Source: Batillaria attramentaria
Taxonomy: Eukaryota; Mollusca; Gastropoda; Batillariidae
Direction of reading: 5' to 3'
NCBI GenBank assembly: GCA_018292915.2
Contig: JACVVK020000228.1
Coordinates: 662,501 to 726,500 of the forward strand
Length of the DNA: 64,000 bases
Under the pieces are notes generated by a model. It was given only the letters and a program-made list of their open reading frames with translations. It did no database searches and was not told the origin of the DNA. How positions within the stretch are numbered: position 1 is the stretch's first letter; every line of letters starts with the position of its first letter. Below are positions 1 to 10,544 of this stretch, one piece after another. Made by a program: the position numbers and the translations under genes.

Positions 1-69
1 TTATTCATTTGTACAAAATGGTTGACGTTGAACAGTTAGACTGATCTTCTCCAAATGTTTCTCTCACAG

Positions 70-229
70 ATTCGCGTCTTTACTTTGTGGATGCAAGTAC
101 AGAAAGACTTGAGTCGACAAATTTAGACGGAGGGGACCGCCAGCTGATCAATTCCTTTCAGAACAGCCATTTCTTTGGGCTCGCGCTTCACAAGGGAATA
201 CTGTACCTTACTGATTGGGGGCCCAGTCG
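70..229 (+). CDS. Receptor A exon: YWTD propeller blade (equivalent of B/C exon 7)
   Basis: Acceptor CTCACAG at 63-69 and donor GTAGGT at 230. The frame gives D-S-R-L-Y-F-V-D-A and ends L-Y-L-T-D-W-G, a YWTD-type blade. Length 160 nt, identical to exon 7 of receptors B and C, entering and leaving in the same phases. Confidence 0.85.
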
Positions 230-1081
230 GTAGGTGTCTTGCGCACAGTTCTCTTTTCGAGAAGCTGTTTACACTACAAGAGGGGTGCAGCCCGAGTTTA
301 CCTCGAATCTGGTCAATATATTAAGCAATTACAATACATTCTCTGCACGTCTAACCCTGACAATGACGTAGGACAACTTACGTCATGCCGCCTTGACGAA
401 AGCATCATATTATGACGCCAGTTGCATGTTTAGATCTGAAATGCAAGTTGGTCCTGGACCCGGGGTCAACCCTGCTCCGTGGCAGGGCTGAACCCGGGTC
501 GGTTTTAACCTGGGTTGGTGAAATATAAGGCCTGCTCTTAACTGGGCACAGCGCGCGAAACACACATGTGCACATCACAGTCGTTGCGCTCAGTGTGTCT
601 ACTAACTACAAAATTGAACACAGCTGTGCTCGGTGACAAACCGATTGAAGATGCACTTGTCCGCCATGTTTGCGCGCCGAGTGACGTGTACAACCAATCA
701 GAATCTGTTGTGGAAACCACAGTCACAGTTGTGGCTATTTGAAATGCTGGCTGCTGTGACGACGCCACAACGGCGGACACCCCCCCCCCCCCTCCCCGCG
801 CAGTGCCCAGTTAAGAGCCGGCTTAACAGCGGCAACACGGGTGCAGCCCCGTAAACTTGGCGAGTGTAAACGGCATCGGACCTACTGTTATTCTTACAGA
901 TTCATAAAAAACAAAACACAACGCCCTTCATATCTTTGATATCTCGGCAAACGTGTTACGCTCATACTGTTATTCCTATTCTAAAGACATGCCAGTGAAC
1001 ACACACACGGAATGTACAGTAAGCTTACCTTATATTTAACCATCACAATTACCATGATCTTGGAATTCGAAGGACTGTCGT

Positions 1082-1122
<41 letters not shown>

Positions 1123-1500
1123 ATGCACAAACTGTCTCAAAAAGAGGTTAGTACCTATAGTTACTACAGTCTTGGACTGAGGACACGACTAAACTATGTC
1201 ACTATTTATTTCAGAACAAAACGACACCCGAATCATTCAGAAACCTCCCGAAAATCATGGAACAGGGACAGAATAGGGATTTTTCGTCTTTCTCTTCGAC
1301 TTGAGAGGCAGTTCTAGTCTGTAGTTTTCATTGTACTTGATATCATCGTCATTATTGTCATCATCGTTTTTGCAGCCACGAGACCAACGCTAGCAGGCTG
1401 TACCGGATGAAGACAGACGGTAGTGGTTTTGAGCGGATGGGATCATCACGGGGCAAAATGAATGATATCCATGCATATGGCGAAGGCACTTGGGAACGAG

Positions 1501-1535
<35 letters not shown>

Positions 1536-1606
1536 CTTTGTTGATATAATTATTCGTTCCCTTTATTAGTGTAGCAATGGATAATAGTTTAGCAACCGTG
1601 TGTGTG

Positions 1607-1662
<56 letters not shown>

Positions 1663-1760
1663 TGTAGTAGCAAGGACAAGATGTAAGACAGGTCTGCACA
1701 CCTTTCTTCGTCCTTAATAAATAAAGTGTCATTGTCATTGTCGTTGTCGTTGTCACTCTC

Positions 1761-1812
<52 letters not shown>

Positions 1813-3851
1813 TTTCCCTATTTTTGAAATGTAACATCCGTGAATATTTCAAGCGTTTACAAAATGGTATGTTCAGGCAGAGTTGATAATCGGAATATTA
1901 TTTATTATTGTTTGTTTACTTCTTTGCAGACACCATGAATGATTGTGTGATTCCTTGTACAGTTTGTCTGCGTTACGTTTTTGTCTTTGTTTTGTTTGTT
2001 TTTTGGTCACAGGTCCAAACGGCTGTGGCAACCACAGAGGAATGTGCAGCCATATTTGCATACCGTCTCCTGGCAACAGTTACAAGTGCATTTGCCCTGA
2101 GGGAGAAGTCCTCGGTTCTGATCATAAGACATGTGGGGGTATGACTGTAAATTGCAATGTAGTTCTATGTTCCGTGTTCGTAACGCCGCTAGAGATAGAA
2201 GAATGTCACTTTCAAAGCTCCAAGGCTGTTTGCCAGATAGAAGGTTTTTCATTTGGCCATTGCGACTGTTTCCGTGAGGGGAGCCGGGGTGGCCGAATGG
2301 TAGAGCGTTGGACTCTCAATGCTCGGGTCGTGAGTTCGAATCCCGCCGGCTGGGGCCAAATATTTGTGCTGGCCTTTTTTCTCGTGGCCCCGTCTTTGAT
2401 ATCACCCTTATGTGGTGGAAAAGGACGTTAAACTCCCAAACACCCACCCACCCACCCTGTTTCCGTGACTTTGTGGCTTCTAATGTTAGAGAAATACGCC
2501 TTTCTTTGATCCTACGGGCCATTCCTGAACAGATTGGGACTAGACAAAGCTTCTAAAATTAGCCACCAATCAGCGCTTAACTACCGGTCGGTGGTCTAGT
2601 GGTTAAGAGACTTGTCACCAATGCGAGGGATCGGGGGGTTCGAGTCCCACTCGGGGCAAAGAATTTTTCTTTCTCGTATGTGGCACCGTTCATTCGGGCC
2701 GATCGTCGGGGGTTCTCTCCGGATACTCCTGCTTCCTCCCCCTCTGCTTCGGAAATGTTCAGCCCGCCAAATTTGAAACATAAATGCAATTCTAAATTCC
2801 GAAATTTGAATAGCTGAGCTGACCCTTCGCACCACGTGATTGTGATGTGTTTATGTCCAGTGTGTGAGAGAATGCGTGTGATTCACATGAGCGTGCGAGT
2901 TGGGTTCAGTTCTCATTCTCACAATACTCATTCTTCTTCTTCTTATTATTAGCTGATCCGCAGTCCCCAACCCAATAACGCGGTACACTTCTAGAACAAC
3001 TTGTTCGCTCGCCACAATCACCACCATGGTCTTAGATGCTATATTGTGACCCACGTGGCTGATTCTGATACCCAGAGTCAGTGCATACGATGAAAAGTGT
3101 TCCACGCGCTGTTGTGTGCCTGACAAGCGTACTGAGATTATAAGAACATAACTTATGTTATAAGTAATTTTTCGAAGAAGAGTAGGCTGTGGCCGGTGGC
3201 GTGGAAGAAAAACAAAACCGAATACTGTCGCACGCACCAGAGTGGATAAAAGGGTGAAGGTAGCGCTTAGCGGCGACGGGTTTTCACTGCTTCGTCCTTC
3301 AGCCCTGCGGTGCCGTAAGCATTTCAGAAAAGATGGGTATGGCGCGACGAAAGGTTTACCCTACCCTACCCTACTCTACCTTACTCTACCCTACCCTAAT
3401 CTACCCCACCCTACCCCACCCCACCCCACCCTACCCCACCCAACCCAACCCAACCCAACCCTACCCTACCCCACCTGACCCTACCCTACGCTACCCTACC
3501 CTATCCTACCCCACCCCGTCCCACACCCTACCCTACCCCACTCCACCAACCCCACCCAACCCTACCCCCACCCTACCCTACCCCACCCCACCCCACCCTA
3601 CCCTACCCTACCCTACCCTACCCTACCCTACCCTACCCCACCCAACCCAACCCGACCCAACCCGCCCTACCCTACCTTACCCTACCCTACTGTTTCTTTT
3701 ACAAAGTTTCTATCGTCACAGTTGCAGGCACCTCAGCGTCGACTGCAGATAATCTGGGTGCTATCATCGGCGGCTCTGTTGCGGGTGCTGCTCTCCTCAT
3801 CATCGCCGTTATTATCGTCATTTTCATCGTCAATCAAAGAAAGAGTCAGTG

Positions 3852-3906
<55 letters not shown>

Positions 3907-4457
3907 GAAGCCGGGGTGGTCGAATGGTAGAGCGTTGGACTTCTAATGCTCGGGTCGTGAGTTCGATCCCGGCTGGGGCCAAATATTTGTGCTGGCTTTT
4001 TCCTCGTCGCCCCGTCTTTGATTTCACCCTATGTGGTGGAAAAGGACGTTAAACCCCCAAAACACCCGCCCACCTACCTCTCTCTCTCTCTCTCTCTATC
4101 AGCATTCCGACTACGACTAAAGATTATTGCACGCGGGAGACATTGTTGTCCGAACAATCATGGAATACATTTCAAACACGCTGTGGAGAGATTAGGGCAA
4201 AGGCGTGCTGTTGTCGCGTGTTACACGAGAAACAGGGAAAAACACCTGATATTCGCTGTTTCTTCGGGGTGAAATCACCCCGACTGTGGCATCAGCCCAA
4301 CAAAGAGGCCTTCATTTGCAATGCCGTTTTCCTTGTCGCTTTTATCTTTGTGAGGAAAGTGAAAGGGGATATTGAGGAAGGCCTGAACACCCCCATGTCA
4401 CGTGTTATAAACTTCTTCCTTTTGGCCTCCGTTTTCAGCTCTATCCCGCCCGCGTGC

Positions 4458-4505
<48 letters not shown>

Positions 4506-6037
4506 AACCATCGTATTCAAGCTGCTACCCCTGGGGAAGCATGTGGGCATTTGTACACCACCACCGCTACGTTTTCTGCAAAGTATATTTATTTGTTTCC
4601 TTTCTACCATCCCTCCCAGATCCTGAACATGAACACTTGATATAAAGTTCGTATGAAGTTGAGGCAGGCATCGTGGACAATGAAGCATTGATTTTGGACT
4701 TTATTTTAGAATGTAAAAGTCCCAAACCTGACAGGACCTGTCATGACCACTAGGTCAAATCTCCTTGTCAGCCTTCTGTTCTGTTGTAGCAGCAGTCTGG
4801 TCCAGTAAAGACAATGAACATCATGGGCTTCTTTGCCATCACATAATCACATAAATGACTCCACTTGAATGTCCCAACTTTTATTCATTCCGCGTTCACT
4901 GATTCATTCATTCATTCATTCATCGGTTTGATTTATTGATTGACGTTGTAAGAAAGGAATCCACACAACTGACTAGCCAGTCCTCTGCGAATGTCTTCTC
5001 CTCCTCGCCGAGATGTCTTCATTGGTCACGACAGCTTTTGTTGTGTTTTAAGGAAGAACCAGTAAACGACAGCCTCAGCAGAGACAGGAACCGGAAGCGA
5101 GCCCACACAACAGTCTCGGTCAGCCTGTATTCCAGAGAGGCCCGTTGGAGCGAGAATTCCATCGTGCGAGAGCTCCTACACCTAGATCGAACCACGGCAT
5201 CGTGGTCGAACCCCATGTCTATGATGTGCCTGTTGAAACTGGAGGTGAGAGCAACACTTTGTATTCGCTTCTATATATCTACCCTGCATCAGTCTAGACC
5301 AGAGCTTTAAGGGGGAGTCGGTGGCTCAACGGTTTTAGCGTTGGACTCGAGATTGAAAGGTCCCGGGTTCGAATCCCGACAGGGCCAAAATTTGTACAGG
5401 CCGTTTTCACGTTGCCCGGCATCCAATGACTGTGAGCTGGATCTGTTTGTGTAACTTGTCCAATACAGTCAAGGATACATAAATGTGGCCGACCTGGCAG
5501 TCTGACTGGATTGAATAAGTGTTCAGCTGGACTGTACAGTTAGGGTAGCTATCCCCATCCCTCATAACCTGCCCCCTAGGGCCGTCTGCAGTCACCTCGT
5601 TGTGGCGTGGACGATAAACCCCAGCTAACCAACCAACCGATCAGAGCTTCGGGCAAACGTAAATAAAACCGTGAACATACATGATCTCCACGTGTGCACA
5701 ATTTCCAGTAACTCTCCAGTAATACTCCAGATACTGCTTGTCACAGTTACGTCCCCTTAAACTTTCTGGCGTAAACATGACTTCTGAGATTCTTGCTAGT
5801 TTTGTCCGCTTTTGTTGGCTTTATTGTCTCAGGAAAAGCGACACCCTCTGTGAAACTAATCTTTGTTTGTTTGTTTTTTTGTTTATATTTGTCCTAGTGC
5901 CCCCGCCGAAAGTCTGCGATCGGCCAGAGAACGATGGTTATCTTCATGCTGTCCCCAGTCAGGAGGGAGGTCACGCTTATTTTGCGTTCCGTGTTGACAG
6001 TGATACGGTCACTCATTCAGCTTCAACAACTTCCTAA
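70..6037 (+). CDS. Receptor A (5'-partial): YWTD propeller–EGF–TM receptor with YxxP tail
   Basis: Coding exons 70-229, 1376-1500, 2013-2138, 3728-3844, 5053-5244 and 5898-6037 join with matching phases into about 285 codons ending in TAA; the 5' part lies outside the window. What is seen: the last YWTD blades of an LDLR-type beta-propeller, an LRP-type EGF module, a strong transmembrane helix followed by basic residues, and a cytoplasmic tail with YDVP and a single degenerate GYLHAVP unit. Every exon has a counterpart in receptors B and C downstream. Families with YWTD-EGF cores are ligand-binding cell-surface receptors (LRP, LDLR). Unlike B and C, no Ig-like exon lies between EGF and TM, although EGF splices in phase to TM. 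The ligand is unknown. It could also be annotated as an LRP4/nidogen/pro-EGF-like protein because of the propeller. Confidence 0.85.
530..834. mobile_element. MITE family 1, copy 1
   Basis: The left end GCTCTTAACTGGGCAC and right end GTGCCCAGTTAAGAGC are inverted. A related copy lies in opposite orientation at 57957-58283, sharing internal blocks (CCGCCATGTTTGCGCGCC and the TTCCACAACAG region). No coding capacity. It sits in a receptor A intron. Confidence 0.75.
1081..1121. repeat. (CT)n microsatellite
   Basis: About 20 uninterrupted CT units in a receptor A intron. Confidence 0.95.
1376..1500 (+). CDS. Receptor A exon: last YWTD blade (equivalent of exon 8)
   Basis: Acceptor TTTTTGCAG and donor GTACTC. 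Encodes N-A-S-R-L-Y-R-M-K-T-D-G ... M-N-D-I-H-A-Y, matching the NDIHxY motif of the paralogous exons in B and C. 125 nt, the same as in B and C. Confidence 0.85.
1501..1806. repeat. (CT)n, (TGCG)n and (CT)n simple repeats around a LINE-like 3' tail
   Basis: CT runs at 1505-1533 and 1756-1806, a TGCG run at about 1606-1662, and between them a fragment ending AATAAATAAAG plus TCATTG/TCGTTG units, which resembles a non-LTR element tail. Confidence 0.8.
2013..2138 (+). CDS. Receptor A exon: EGF-like module (equivalent of exon 9)
   Basis: Acceptor TCACAG and donor GTATGA. Encodes G-P-N-G-C-G-N-H-R-G-M-C-S-H-I-C-I-P-S-P-G, the LRP-style EGF that closes YWTD propellers. It is 126 nt versus 111 nt in B and C, with a longer C-terminal loop and a sixth cysteine at the end. 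Confidence 0.85.
2278..2458 (+). mobile_element. SINE-A copy (tRNA-derived)
   Basis: tRNA-like head with A box (TGGCCGAATGGTAGAGC) and B box (GAGTTCGAATCCC), a body with GGCCAAATATTTGTGCTGG, then GGTGGAAAAGGACGTTAAAC and a CACCC tail. At least ten more copies occur in this window on both strands. Confidence 0.85.
2583..2948 (+). mobile_element. SINE-B copy (tRNA-derived)
   Basis: Head GGTGGTCTAGTGGTTAAGAG with B box GGTTCGAGTCCCACTCGG, a body containing CATTCGGGCCGATCGTCGGG and CACCACGTGATTGT, and an A/T microsatellite tail. Full-length relatives are at 36566 and 47669, and on the minus strand at 21826. Confidence 0.85.
3355..3691. repeat. (CCCTA)n / CCCAC array
   Basis: About 335 bp of TACCC/ACCCC pentamers with variants, just before the receptor A transmembrane exon. 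It is similar to, but not the same as, the TTAGGG telomere motif. Confidence 0.9.
3728..3844 (+). CDS. Receptor A exon: transmembrane segment (equivalent of exon 12)
   Basis: Acceptor GTTGCAG. A Ser/Thr-rich stub is followed by a hydrophobic stretch of about 24 residues (LGAIIGGSVAGAALLIIAV onward) ending in Q-R-K. Donor GTCAGT. It enters at phase 1, so it joins directly to the EGF exon without any Ig exon. Confidence 0.85.
3852..4078 (+). mobile_element. (CT)n followed by SINE-A copy
   Basis: CT run 3855-3904. The SINE-A head starts at 3905 (GGGAAGCCGGGGTGGTCGAA) and the body ends in the CACCC-type tail at about 4078, followed by another CT run. Confidence 0.8.
4449..4503. repeat. (TG)n microsatellite
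   Basis: TGCG then pure TG units in a receptor A intron. The intron around it (4100-5050) shows no other recognisable feature. Confidence 0.9.
5053..5244 (+). CDS. Receptor A exon: juxtamembrane cytoplasmic segment with YDVP
   Basis: Acceptor TGTTTTAAG and donor GTGAGA. It enters and leaves at phase 1 like exon 13 of B and C. It encodes a polar, Pro/Arg/Gln-rich segment ending E-P-H-V-Y-D-V-P-V-E-T-G. YDVP is a YxxP motif, the class bound by Crk-family SH2 domains when phosphorylated. Confidence 0.75.
5311..5640 (+). mobile_element. SINE-C copy (tRNA-derived)
   Basis: Head GTCGGTGGCTCAACGG and B box GGGTTCGAATCCCGACAGGG, followed by a non-tRNA body to about 5640 ending AACCAACCAACC. It lies between the last two receptor A exons. 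It is the only copy seen in this window. Confidence 0.65.
5898..6037 (+). CDS. Receptor A last coding exon with one degenerate tail unit
   Basis: Acceptor TTGTCCTAG, phase-compatible with the preceding donor, with stop TAA at 6035-6037. It encodes V-P-P-P-K-V-C-D-R-P-E-N-D-G-Y-L-H-A-V-P and about 25 further residues. NDGYLHAVP matches the repeated DDYLHPVKP unit of B and C but is present once and lacks Pro at +3. Confidence 0.75.
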
Positions 6038-6048
6038 ACCACAGACTC

Positions 6049-6203
6049 ACGGGTTGTTGTTGTTGTTGTTGTTTGGGTTTTGTTGTTGTTGTTGTTGTTG
6101 TTGTTTGGTTTTTGTTTTTTGTTGTTTTTGTTTTTGTTTTGTTTTGATTTCGTTTTGGTTTTTGGGGGGGTTGTTTTTGTTTTTTTGTTGTTGTTGTTGT
6201 TTT

Positions 6204-6272
<69 letters not shown>

Positions 6273-6277
6273 CGTGC

Positions 6278-6331
<54 letters not shown>

Positions 6332-6398
6332 GGGGTTTTTTTGTTTTTTTGTTTTGTTTTGTTGTTTGTTTGTTGTTGTTTTTTTTTGTTTTTTTTGG
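6049..6398. repeat. TTG/TTTG and (TG)n compound repeat
   Basis: GTT/GTTTT tracts flank about 120 bp of TG with an internal TGCG run. It begins a few bases past the receptor A stop codon, so it may lie in the 3' UTR. Confidence 0.9.
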
Positions 6399-6399
6399 G

Positions 6400-6612
6400 G
6401 GGGGGAGGGGTGGAATCCAATGAGGGCTCAAAAGCCGGGGCAATTTTTATTCTGCATGATGATGGAGATGAGGATGATGGTAAGATGATGCTATGGAGGT
6501 CCGTGTGGTTTGGGACCGCGGGACAGGGCCGCATTCCAAGCTTCCTGTCATAAATATCCCGGCGTTAACCAGGCCCGGGAACTACGGCACCTGCGGTGCC
6601 GGCCGTGTAATA
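6400..6612 (-). mobile_element. SINE-D copy (partial)
   Basis: Nearly identical to 58795-59000 (blocks CATGATGATGGAGATGAGGA and CATAAATATCCCGGC). The tRNA-like head seen in the second copy is missing here, so it is truncated. Confidence 0.65.
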
Positions 6613-7225
6613 TTGTTTTTTTTTATGGATTATTATTATTATTATTATTGTTGCTGCTGCTGTTGTTCATGTTGTTGTTCATGTCCCACGTTTGACCCAT
6701 AAGCATCCTCTTTGTGTTGTGTGGTTTTTCCATGTCGACAGACATTTTCAGTCGATGGCATTGTCCATTATTTCCCCGTGCTGGTTTCTATGCTTCCGAA
6801 ATCCGGGTCATTTCCTGTTTTTGTCTTCATTTCAGACAGTTGCCCGTATTGTAAACGAAAACTAACAATGGACGATAGGACAGAGCCATTGTAATTAGGC
6901 CATCCCGAATTAGCTGCGTGTCTCCATGTAACTTCCTGGTCCTTTGACCGTTGGTCCAACTCGCTATGACATACAGATGCCCTGAGGAAGGAAACGATCT
7001 GTAGGAGCACACTCAGCCGCTTGTTCATGTAGGAACAATCACTAGGCTTCAAGTACACGGCTGAATGACCTCAGCAGGAGTCAACTATTCCTATTCCTAT
7101 CTTGATTTCGCACGTAGTCCCAGACATGGCTATAATCGTTAGTTAATTTGTTATTTAGGGCTTAACGCCGAGCAAGCAACAAAGACTATTTCGTGGCTAA
7201 TCAAGGTCCCTCTTCGTCAGACTAA
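6613..7225. other. Intergenic spacer downstream of receptor A
   Basis: Contains a short (ATT)n/(TTG)n tract at 6625-6685 and otherwise unique-looking sequence. A short CTGAGGAAGG-AAACG motif at about 6977-6997 resembles part of the 53577 element. No ORF with domain similarity. Confidence 0.5.
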
Positions 7226-7323
7226 AATGAAACAAGATGGCCACTGACCAGCCCAATATGTTGTTTCCATTTAATCACCTGCTGTCGTCACGGTCGTTCT
7301 TTTGTAATGCCATGTATACGGGA

Positions 7324-7397
<74 letters not shown>

Positions 7398-7744
7398 CAC
7401 ACTCTCTCTCTCTCTCTCTCTCTCAATGGAAACAACTGACCGGGCTTGTCAGACCAATCTTGGTTTTGGAAGAGAGACGTCAAGTTGTTTTCTTTGAAAT
7501 ATATGACGTTTTCCTCATTGGGATGACGCATAATACATTTGACGTAATAACTTTGACTCGGATACAATTCTTGCAATGAAAGCAGCCCCATGAAAATTGA
7601 AGTGTTGCTGCTGCGCAGTGTAAAGATCGAATTTATACCGGCTCAATGTGTTTAACAGACAAGTCTGCGCGGCGAACGTTTTTTCACTATGTGTTATGTC
7701 TGCTGCGCGCGCGCGCACACAGACACACACAGACATACGCGCGC

Positions 7745-7789
<45 letters not shown>

Positions 7790-9075
7790 GACTTGCGCGA
7801 GCCGCGTTTGTGCATGTGCTCCATTGAGACCTATGTGGTGTTCTCTCACTCTACTATGCTATTGAGTGAGAGTCAGTGGGAAAAACAAAGCTCACTACAT
7901 CAATGAAACTCCCGCTTTCCCCGTCTACAAATAGAGAACTTCCGAAAAGTGACGACACACCCCCACGTCAATCAAACATGACGTCGGCAAACTGACGCTG
8001 ATACAGTTTTGCGTCAGTGCGCGTGTGCCTTTTCTGCGATGTTTGTGAGGCGTGTGGCTTGTGTAAAGGAAATGTGCTTCGAGTACAAATTTTCGAGTCA
8101 ACTGACGACAACGGCTGCAGTGAATTTTTCTAATTTTTTTGTATATTTTTTATGGCACCCCAGGCTCATTATCTATGTATAGTAGGAGCGATTTTGAGAT
8201 CTAAAGTGTGTTCACCAGCACTTTCATCAGGTACGGTTTACGCCAAAAGTACAAAAGCGACAACCTCCAAAATTCACTCAGTTGAGAGTCCGTATTCATG
8301 CTATCTATGTCCCAAAAATGGAGTGGTTTAGGTAAATATTACGCCTTTAAACGCCAGAAAGCCACTTTTTTTGAAAAGGGCGATAACTCGCAAATCATGT
8401 GTGCAATCGTACCTGGATCGGGCCTTCTATTCAACAATCTTGATTCATTTAGAAACCCCAAATTTGAAATCGATCGGTTCAGTATTTTCGGAGAAATAGG
8501 CATCTGAACTGGGTTCACATGCAATGTCAACTCAGGCTCGGTTTACATGAAAACTATAAGAGCGACCATTTTCTAGTAGCGACTTTGTTCAGAGTCCGTA
8601 TTCAAGCTATCTACTGCCAAAAAATTGAGTGATTTAAATAAATATTACGCCTGTACACGAAAGACAACCAACTTGTCTCAAAAGGGCGATAACTCCCAAA
8701 TCACTTAAGCAATCATCACACGCTTGAATCGTCTAATGTAACATTTTGATAAATTTGGATACCCCAAATTTGAAGCCATTCGGTTAAGTATTTTCGAAGA
8801 AACGGGCCCGGACACAATTCACACACGCACACACGCACACACGCACACACATCCGCACAGACGGCACTCACTGAGGAGGAGAAGTGCGTTCGGAACATCA
8901 TACGCGTCAGCATCGATGACGCAAGTTTTCTTACGTCATTGTCAGAGTTACACTTGCAAAATCGTCTCTGCGGGAGATCGGCAGTGACGTGCGTTTGTAC
9001 CACAGATGCTTGCCTATGAACGTGGAAATTTTAGCCCGTCCTATTATGTTGTTTCCATTACTATGGAAACAACAT
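7226..9075. mobile_element. Composite repeat with internal ~300-bp tandem duplication
   Basis: ATGTTGTTTCCAT occurs near both ends (7258, 9046), and the left end matches 38225-38330 in reverse orientation, so this is a dispersed element. Inside, 8284-8513 and 8589-8811 are diverged direct copies (shared AGAGTCCGTATTCA, AAATATTACGCCT, AAGGGCGATAACTC). It is interrupted by (CA)n/(CT)n at 7325-7425 and an ACGC run at 7731-7790. No coding region is visible. Confidence 0.5.
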
Positions 9076-9783
9076 AAAAAGACGACAATAAAACAAAGTG
9101 AAAGTGTACATATATATTAAAAATCTGTCCTGTTGAAATGATAAGCACCTTTCAGTTCTTTGTACATGGAACATATAGAGGTCGAGGATAGTCCGTATTT
9201 CTTGAGATGTCCCAGACATGCTGGAAAAGGACGTTAAATGCCGAGACAGCCACCCACCCTCACTTGAACGTAGTCCCATCATTATTTTGTATTCATTTGC
9301 ATCATTACCTTTTACTTACATATATCTTCTCTCTTTTTTTTTCTCTTTTTTTTAAAACTTATTTGCATCTTCATCTTGTAAATTCTTTTCCATTATCTTG
9401 CATCTATTTTCGTCGACATGCTGTACTTTTTCCAAGCATTTCATTTCAGTTATTTCCAGCATAATATTTTAAAAAATTCCCGTCATATTCTTATTTGTAT
9501 TTTTATAACTAGCTTATAGTTAGCCCAGTCATAATCTGGGAGAAATATCCATTATTATGTTGTCTTTATTCTCATCATTATCGTGTCTTTATTCTCATCA
9601 TTATTATGTACTTAGTCATGTCATTATCTTGTACTTATTTTCATCATTATCTTGTACTTATTTCCATCATTGTCTTGTACTCATTCTTATCCACATCTAT
9701 GGCACTTGACTAAAATTCTGCCTTCAGTTGTGGCAGACAAATAAAGTTTGCAAATAGATGCAAAGGAACCATTCCTCTAAGTG
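9076..9783. other. AT-rich intergenic stretch
   Basis: Holds a short SINE-A tail fragment (9220-9262) and imperfect repeats of the type TTATCTTGTACTTATTTTCATCA at 9540-9700. No gene seen. Confidence 0.5.
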
Positions 9784-9792
9784 CGTGCGCGC

Positions 9793-9884
<92 letters not shown>
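9784..9884. repeat. (GC)n(TG)n microsatellite
   Basis: About 24 bp of GC alternation followed by about 75 bp of TG. Confidence 0.95.
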
Positions 9885-9885
<1 letters not shown>

Positions 9886-10250
9886 ATGAGATATCCGTAC
9901 ACACACAAACACTGCCTCTTCTTTTACTACGTTATATTCACATTACTTGATTGGAATAGGCCTGCATGCATCACAGCTCCGTAGGTAATCTACAGTTATC
10001 GATGCTTCTGTAGCCTGAACTTACCTGGTCCACACACACACAATAGATGGTGTTTACTACACCGATGCTCGCCCCCCCCCCACCCCCACCCCCAACCCCA
10101 CCCTAACCCCCACACCCCCTCCCCCAAGGCAACAACCCGAATTTCTCAGCAAGAGACAACTGTCTCTCAGCTCGACGTACATCGCTCTCTTTTAGGATAG
10201 CAATAGGATAATACAAAATAAATAATCAGTCAACCAATACCGCTTTTCTA

Positions 10251-10302
<52 letters not shown>

Positions 10303-10304
<2 letters not shown>

Positions 10305-10475
10305 GGAGCCGGGGTGGCCGACCAGTAGAGCGTTGGACTTCTAATGCTGGGGTCGTGAGTTCGTATCCCGGCTGGGGCCAAATATTTGTCCCGGCTTTTT
10401 CATCGTTGCCCTAGCTGTCTTTGATATCAACCGTATGTGGTGGAAAAGGACGTTAAACCCGCAAACACCCACCCA

Positions 10476-10478
<3 letters not shown>
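10303..10478 (+). mobile_element. SINE-A copy between CT tracts
   Basis: Complete head-body-tail copy. It is flanked by a pure CT run (10254-10302) upstream and another (10479-10541) downstream that reaches the LINE fragment. Confidence 0.85.
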
Positions 10479-10541
<63 letters not shown>

Positions 10542-10544
10542 TTG

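Noticed and set aside
2139..2290. Possible extra exon with several Cys codons after the receptor A EGF exon
   Set aside because: It is read-through past a good GTATGA donor, has no counterpart in B or C, and runs into a SINE.
2278..2370. Functional tRNA gene (also at 45520, 36566, 5311)
   Set aside because: A and B boxes are present, but the acceptor stem does not close cleanly and the same head recurs with a fixed non-tRNA body, so these are SINE heads.
3242..3752. Pro/Thr/Tyr repeat ORFs (LPYPTLPYPT)
   Set aside because: They come from the CCCTA array in an intron; open in several frames.
6202..6553. Long Cys/Val and Thr/His ORFs here and at 20111-20785, 26242-26673, 37568-37990
   Set aside because: These are translations of (TG)n/(CA)n microsatellites, open in all frames by composition, with no protein domain.
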